Of a DNA stretch of 9,089 nt, positions 5,789 to 9,089 are shown one piece after another. Made by a program: the position numbers and the translations under genes. Each line of letters opens with the position of its first letter. Position 1 is the first letter of the stretch. Source of the DNA: Candidatus Solibacter sp. (GTDB taxonomy: Bacteria > Acidobacteriota > Terriglobia > Bryobacterales > Bryobacteraceae); NCBI GenBank assembly GCA_017883355.1, contig JADGNS010000121.1:1-9089 (forward strand). Reading direction: 5' to 3'. The notes under the pieces were generated by a model. That model was not told the DNA's origin and did not search any database. It saw nothing but the letters and a program-made list of their open reading frames with translations.

Positions 5789-7318
5789 TCATTGTTTGGC
5801 CTCTCCCGCGGGGCGCGCGGGGCGGCTTGGCCGGGCCGGGGCGGGCGCGGGCAGGAAGAAGTTGAGCGCCTTGACCGCGTCCGTGGCGGGCGGTTCCAGC
5901 ACGTTGCGGTCGAACGTGTTGCCGAGCAGCGATGGTTTGGCGCCGTCGCGCGCGGCCACTCCCGCACCCTTATTGTTTTGGATCAGGTTGTGCGAGAGCC
6001 ACGGCGCGGACGGCCCGAGGATGAGCACGCCTTCGGCCAGGCAATCGCGGACGGCATTAGCGCGCAGCACGGGGCTCGCGCTGCCGCGAATCTCGATGCC
6101 GACGCCGGCGCCTTTGACTTCGACATCGTCGATCTCCACGGCGGAATCGCGCAGCAGAATGCCGGTGGAAAGCGGCATCTGGGGGTCGGCCAGGATGCGG
6201 AAGCCGCTGAGGCGCGCCCCCTTGACCCCTTCGGCGATGACGGCGGGTCCGCTGCTCATGGGCGCGGCGCGCAATTTAGGCTCGCGAGGGACGCGCGCGC
6301 GCAGGGTGACGCCGTCCTTGAGGCGCACCTGCTCGCGATACTCGCCCTCGGGCACTTCCACGATGTCGCCGGCGCGGGCTTCGGCCATGGCGGCGGCGAT
6401 GGTGGTGGTGGCGGCGATCACGCGCGGCGCGATCACTACCGGCGCAGGCTGCCACATGGTCCGCGTCAACCAGCCCAGCACCACCGCCGCCAGGAACCCG
6501 GCCGTGAAAAACAGGAGCGCACGCGCGGCCCACGGGCTGCGCGGAGCCTCCGGCGCGGCGACCACCGGCGCGGTGAACTGCTCGCCCTCCACCACCAGCA
6601 CCGTTACATTGTCCTTGCCTCCGGCGCGATTGGCCGCCGCAATGAGTTCCCGGACCGCGCCTTCCGGATTGCCGGCATTGCGCTCCACGGCGGCGCGAAT
6701 CTCCGCCGAGGGGACCTGGTCGCTCAGGCCATCGCTGCACAACACCAGCGCGCTCTCGGAATCGAACGGAAAGCTCTGCACTTCGATAAAATCGGCGTCC
6801 CCGGGAGTATGCTCCTCGCTGCCCACATCGCGAAAGACCTCATTGCGGCGCGGGTGGCGCATGGCGTCCGCCTCGCTCAACTCGCGGCTGTCTTCGCGTT
6901 CGCCCACCGGAGAATGATCGTGCGTGACCTTGCGGATTTCGCCGCGGAGCACCTGGTAGAGCCGCGAATCGCCCACGTGGCCCACCACCGCCGCGCCGTT
7001 CTCCAGCACGGCGAGAGTGAGCACGCACGCCATGCCGGCGAATTCCGGGTTGGCTCGCGCCGCGCGCAGAATTTCGTTATTGGCCATGGTGATGGCCTCG
7101 CGGACGCGCTGTTCGATGGTGCCGGTCTGCCGCTCCAGGCGCGCGCGCACCCGCTGCACGGCGATTTCCGCCGCCTGCTCGCCGGCGGCCTGCCCGCCAA
7201 TGCCGTCCACTACGAGGAAAATGCCGCGCTCCACATCGATGTGGAACGCGTCCTCGTTGTTGCTGCGCACGCGGCCGGGGTCGCTCGCCCCCGCGCACCT
7301 GACGTTGGTCTTAACCAT
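5789..7318 (-). CDS. PP2C-family Ser/Thr phosphatase with transmembrane helix and extracytoplasmic beta-helix domain
   Basis: A 509-residue protein expected to remove phosphate from Ser/Thr sites made by the operon kinase, a PstP-like role. The catalytic domain (about 5-245) shows NNEDAF (20-25), VVDGIGG (36-42), GHVGDSRLY (113-121), THDHS (132-136), CSDGLSD (194-200) and GKDNVTVLVV (234-243); metal ligands D38, D196 and D236 are present, so it should be active. A single helix at about 266-283 is followed by an extracytoplasmic region (about 290-480) with repeated short strands such as SGFRILAD, GILLRDSAVEIDDVEV, GVGIEIRGSASPVLRANAV and GVLILGPSAPWLSHNLIQNN, the look of a right-handed parallel beta-helix (NosD/pectate-lyase type). 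The tail (489-505) is Pro/Ala/Arg-rich. The start ATG overlaps the FHA gene stop by 8 bp. PP2C assignment is firm; the beta-helix is a fold inference, and its ligand, perhaps a wall glycan, is unknown. Confidence 0.93.
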   Translation of the reverse strand: MVKTNVRCAGASDPGRVRSNNEDAFHIDVERGIFLVVDGIGGQAAGEQAAEIAVQRVRARLERQTGTIEQRVREAITMANNEILRAARANPEFAGMACVLTLAVLENGAAVVGHVGDSRLYQVLRGEIRKVTHDHSPVGEREDSRELSEADAMRHPRRNEVFRDVGSEEHTPGDADFIEVQSFPFDSESALVLCSDGLSDQVPSAEIRAAVERNAGNPEGAVRELIAAANRAGGKDNVTVLVVEGEQFTAPVVAAPEAPRSPWAARALLFFTAGFLAAVVLGWLTRTMWQPAPVVIAPRVIAATTTIAAAMAEARAGDIVEVPEGEYREQVRLKDGVTLRARVPREPKLRAAPMSSGPAVIAEGVKGARLSGFRILADPQMPLSTGILLRDSAVEIDDVEVKGAGVGIEIRGSASPVLRANAVRDCLAEGVLILGPSAPWLSHNLIQNNKGAGVAARDGAKPSLLGNTFDRNVLEPPATDAVKALNFFLPAPAPARPSRPARPAGEAKQ

Positions 7319-8180
7319 TCGATGTGCTTCGGAACTCCAGGAACACCACGCCCGCGAGACCGATGCGCGCGCGGGGTGGCACCGAAGCCTCCAGGTTGCG
7401 GTCGCGCTTTTCTCCGCCTTCCAACACCATGCTGGAGGGCGCCTTGGCGCCGTCGATCGTGGTGCCCAACTGGCTCAGGTCCTTTAAGAAGAACTGCCCG
7501 CTCGCCGGGTCGCGGCGCAGGCGGAAGTGTTCGCGCGACACGTCGGGCAGCGTTTCCAGCTTGATGTCGGTCCAGTAATCGCGCCCCCCGCGGCCCACCA
7601 CGATTTCGTCCTTGGTCATGCGGTAGGTCTTGTGGCCGGTAGAGTCTTCATACTCGATGACGGCGAACGCGCCCGCGTCCGAAGCAGGCGCGGCGGGCAC
7701 GGCCGGCGGCGCATCGTAGCTCTGCTTGGTGGATTCCACTCCGCCCATGCGGCGCGTAGCGATGCGCTTGGTCATGGATCCCGACCCGAGTTCGTCCTTG
7801 GCGGGCAGGGCGAGTTCGCTGGAGATGGCGATATCGCCCGGCGCGGCGTCTTCGTCGGTGTCTTCCAGAATGCGAATCTGCCACCCGCCCTCGGGCGCCA
7901 CGATCCTGGGGTCGCTGCGCCGCGCGATTTTCAGGCGTTCGCCGAGCGAGGCGCGGTTCAGGGTTTCGAGTTCGGCATCCAGCGCGCGGCGCGCTTCGTC
8001 GACGATACGCGGCAGGATGCCGCGCAGCCGCTCCATGTCGCTGGTATGGAGGTAGACGTGGAAGATGGCCGGCGGCAGGGTGGAGTAGTGCAGCGGCTCG
8101 AGACCTTCGCGCATGTTGCGGACGATCTCCAGGATGATGTCTCGGGCGGTAGCGGGATTGGCGGCGGCAGGACGGTCCAT
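7311..8180 (-). CDS. FHA-domain protein with FhaA-N-like N-terminal domain
   Basis: A 289-residue cytoplasmic protein with no membrane helix. The N-terminal region (about 12-85) has LPPAIFHVYLHTSDMERL (35-52) and long helices, resembling the N-terminal domain of FhaA-type proteins. A polar linker (about 105-168) contains IATRRMG (140-146), sharing ATRR with the kinase juxtamembrane motifs. The C-terminal FHA domain (about 172-285) shows VVGRG (194-198, R197), SREH (215-218) and KDLSQLGTTIDG (233-244). In the last motif the usual Asn before Gly-Thr is Leu238 and the later NG is DG, so phosphopeptide binding may be altered, though R197 and S215 remain. FHA domains bind phosphothreonine, so this is the likely reader of kinase output. 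It starts 45 nt after the upstream gene stop with no strong Shine-Dalgarno and overlaps the phosphatase start. It could be FhaA-like or GarA-like in function. Confidence 0.88.
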   Translation of the reverse strand: MDRPAAANPATARDIILEIVRNMREGLEPLHYSTLPPAIFHVYLHTSDMERLRGILPRIVDEARRALDAELETLNRASLGERLKIARRSDPRIVAPEGGWQIRILEDTDEDAAPGDIAISSELALPAKDELGSGSMTKRIATRRMGGVESTKQSYDAPPAVPAAPASDAGAFAVIEYEDSTGHKTYRMTKDEIVVGRGGRDYWTDIKLETLPDVSREHFRLRRDPASGQFFLKDLSQLGTTIDGAKAPSSMVLEGGEKRDRNLEASVPPRARIGLAGVVFLEFRSTSNG

Positions 8181-8225
8181 AGAGGAACCAATTTCAATTT
8201 TAGCAGTCTGGCAGGAAGGGCGTAC

Positions 8226-9089
8226 TCACCGCGCGTCCTTGACGCAGCGGAACCCGATATCGATCGTCGAACCGCGCTCTGGCACGGTGAAGATATCCCA
8301 GAGACCGGCTGGGTCGAGCTTTTCCTCGGTACGGAAGGATTGGCCGCGAATCATGTACCACGGCTCGTCGCGCGTGGGCGGGGCGAGTTCCAGGTCCTTG
8401 AACAGCTTGGTGAACTCCGCGAGGGCTAGCCCCCCCGGCGGGCTCATCTGATCCACGAGTTCCCAGACGTTGCCCGACATATTCAGCGCTCCGCAGGGGC
8501 TGGCGCCGATGGACAGATCGGAAACCGGCAGCAGTTTGCCGCTGCCGACGTTGGCCCGCTTCGGGTCCAGGTCATTGCCCCAGGGGAAGAGAAAGCCCTC
8601 TTTACCGCGTGCCGCCTTCTCCCATTCGCGTCCCTTGGGCAGCCGCTTGCCGGCCCATTCCGCGAAGGCGCGCGCATCCAGAATCAGGACGTTGACCACC
8701 GGCAGATCGGGCTTGTCCAAGGCAAAGCCCTTGGGCGGGGCGTGTTTGGTCTCGGCGCAGAACTGCGCGTAAGCGGCGTTAGAGACTTCGGTCTTATCGA
8801 TATAAAACGCGGGCAGCGTATCCGGCTCTTTCTTCTCGCCGGCTAGAAAACCGCCCGCCTCCACCAGCACCATCTCGCCGCCCTTCGCGGCGATCGTCTT
8901 GGGCAGCGCGGCCGGCGCTTCGACCTTGGGAACGGCCTTGGGGCCCGGTCTGGTGGCGAAGTAGAGGCCCGCGGCCAGCGCCACGATCGCCAACAGCACC
9001 GCGGGTATCAGCCATGCGGGCCGGGACGCCGGAGCGGCGGGCGGCGGCAGGGGCGCCGGCGCGACCACGGCAGCGGCCGTCGCCGGCGT
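8226..9089 (-). CDS. Membrane protein with FGE-sulfatase/SUMF1-like extracytoplasmic domain, 5' end outside window
   Basis: The frame stays open to the window edge, giving 287 visible residues. A GTG at 9068 is in frame, but open Ala/Thr codons continue upstream, so it is probably internal. An Ala/Pro-rich stretch precedes one membrane helix (about 20-39 counted from that GTG). The rest is an FGE-sulfatase-like domain: MVLVEAGGFLAG (66-77), FYIDKTEVSNAAYAQF (88-103), a segment ending RLPKGREWEKAARG (142-155), FPWGN (161-165), GALNMSGNVWELVDQ (193-207) and IGFRCV (271-276). In formylglycine-generating enzymes a Cys pair does catalysis; no equivalent pair is obvious, so this may be a binding domain. 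Such domains are often carried on the outer side of membrane Ser/Thr kinases, which makes a kinase N-terminus upstream of the window plausible, but it is not seen. It is first in the visible operon, 45 nt before the FHA gene. Confidence 0.85.
   Translation of the reverse strand, partial: TPATAAAVVAPAPLPPPAAPASRPAWLIPAVLLAIVALAAGLYFATRPGPKAVPKVEAPAALPKTIAAKGGEMVLVEAGGFLAGEKKEPDTLPAFYIDKTEVSNAAYAQFCAETKHAPPKGFALDKPDLPVVNVLILDARAFAEWAGKRLPKGREWEKAARGKEGFLFPWGNDLDPKRANVGSGKLLPVSDLSIGASPCGALNMSGNVWELVDQMSPPGGLALAEFTKLFKDLELAPPTRDEPWYMIRGQSFRTEEKLDPAGLWDIFTVPERGSTIDIGFRCVKDAR

Noticed and set aside
5550..5792. Small 80-residue gene on the minus strand between phosphatase and kinase
   Set aside because: It is mostly a translation of the palindromic element, with no ribosome binding site or recognised domain.
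4711..5865. A 384-residue open frame on the plus strand crossing the palindromic element
   Set aside because: Antisense to the kinase; the part over the element translates repeat DNA and has no recognisable domain.
5792..7564. A 590-residue open frame on the plus strand
   Set aside because: Antisense to the PP2C and FHA genes, whose motifs are unmistakable; composition is typical of a shadow frame.

Overview
The window is GC-rich, tightly packed DNA in which every supported gene lies on the minus strand, so transcription runs from high to low coordinates. The layout suggests one long operon for Ser/Thr-phosphorylation control of cell-wall synthesis. High GC, a kinase with a large non-PASTA ectodomain, an FGE-sulfatase-like membrane protein and dispersed palindromic repeats suggest an acidobacterium-like organism, perhaps of the Solibacter/Bryobacterales type. 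This is inference; no rRNA or marker gene is present to prove it.

In transcription order: (1) 9089-8226, the 3' part of a membrane protein with an extracytoplasmic FGE-sulfatase/SUMF1-like domain, whose 5' end lies outside the window; (2) 8180-7311, an FHA protein with an FhaA-N-like front domain; (3) 7318-5789, a PP2C phosphatase with one membrane helix and an extracytoplasmic parallel beta-helix; (4) a 235-bp gap holding a 139-bp inverted-repeat element; (5) 5553-3673, a transmembrane Ser/Thr kinase with a TPR-like ectodomain and an HGD instead of HRD catalytic loop; (6) 3671-369, a 1100-residue fusion of a RodA-type SEDS glycosyltransferase and a PbpA-like class B transpeptidase; (7) 372-1, the start of a second FhaA-N-like protein, cut by the window edge. 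Several junctions overlap or nearly touch (8 bp, 1-bp gap, 4-bp ATGA), as expected for co-translated operon genes.

The content (FHA, PP2C, RodA, PbpA, STPK, FhaA) matches the actinobacterial fhaA-fhaB-pstP-rodA-pbpA-pknA-pknB cluster in parts, but the order and the extracytoplasmic modules differ: beta-helix, TPR and FGE-like folds replace PASTA, and RodA and PbpA are one polypeptide. The most striking detail is that the RodA/PbpA linker is encoded by a compact repeat: five 12-bp units plus a 20-nt-arm inverted repeat, placed between the last SEDS membrane helix and the PBP membrane helix. The proposed working model is that the kinase and phosphatase sense the envelope, set the phosphorylation state of threonine motifs read by the FHA proteins, and so control the fused wall synthase.
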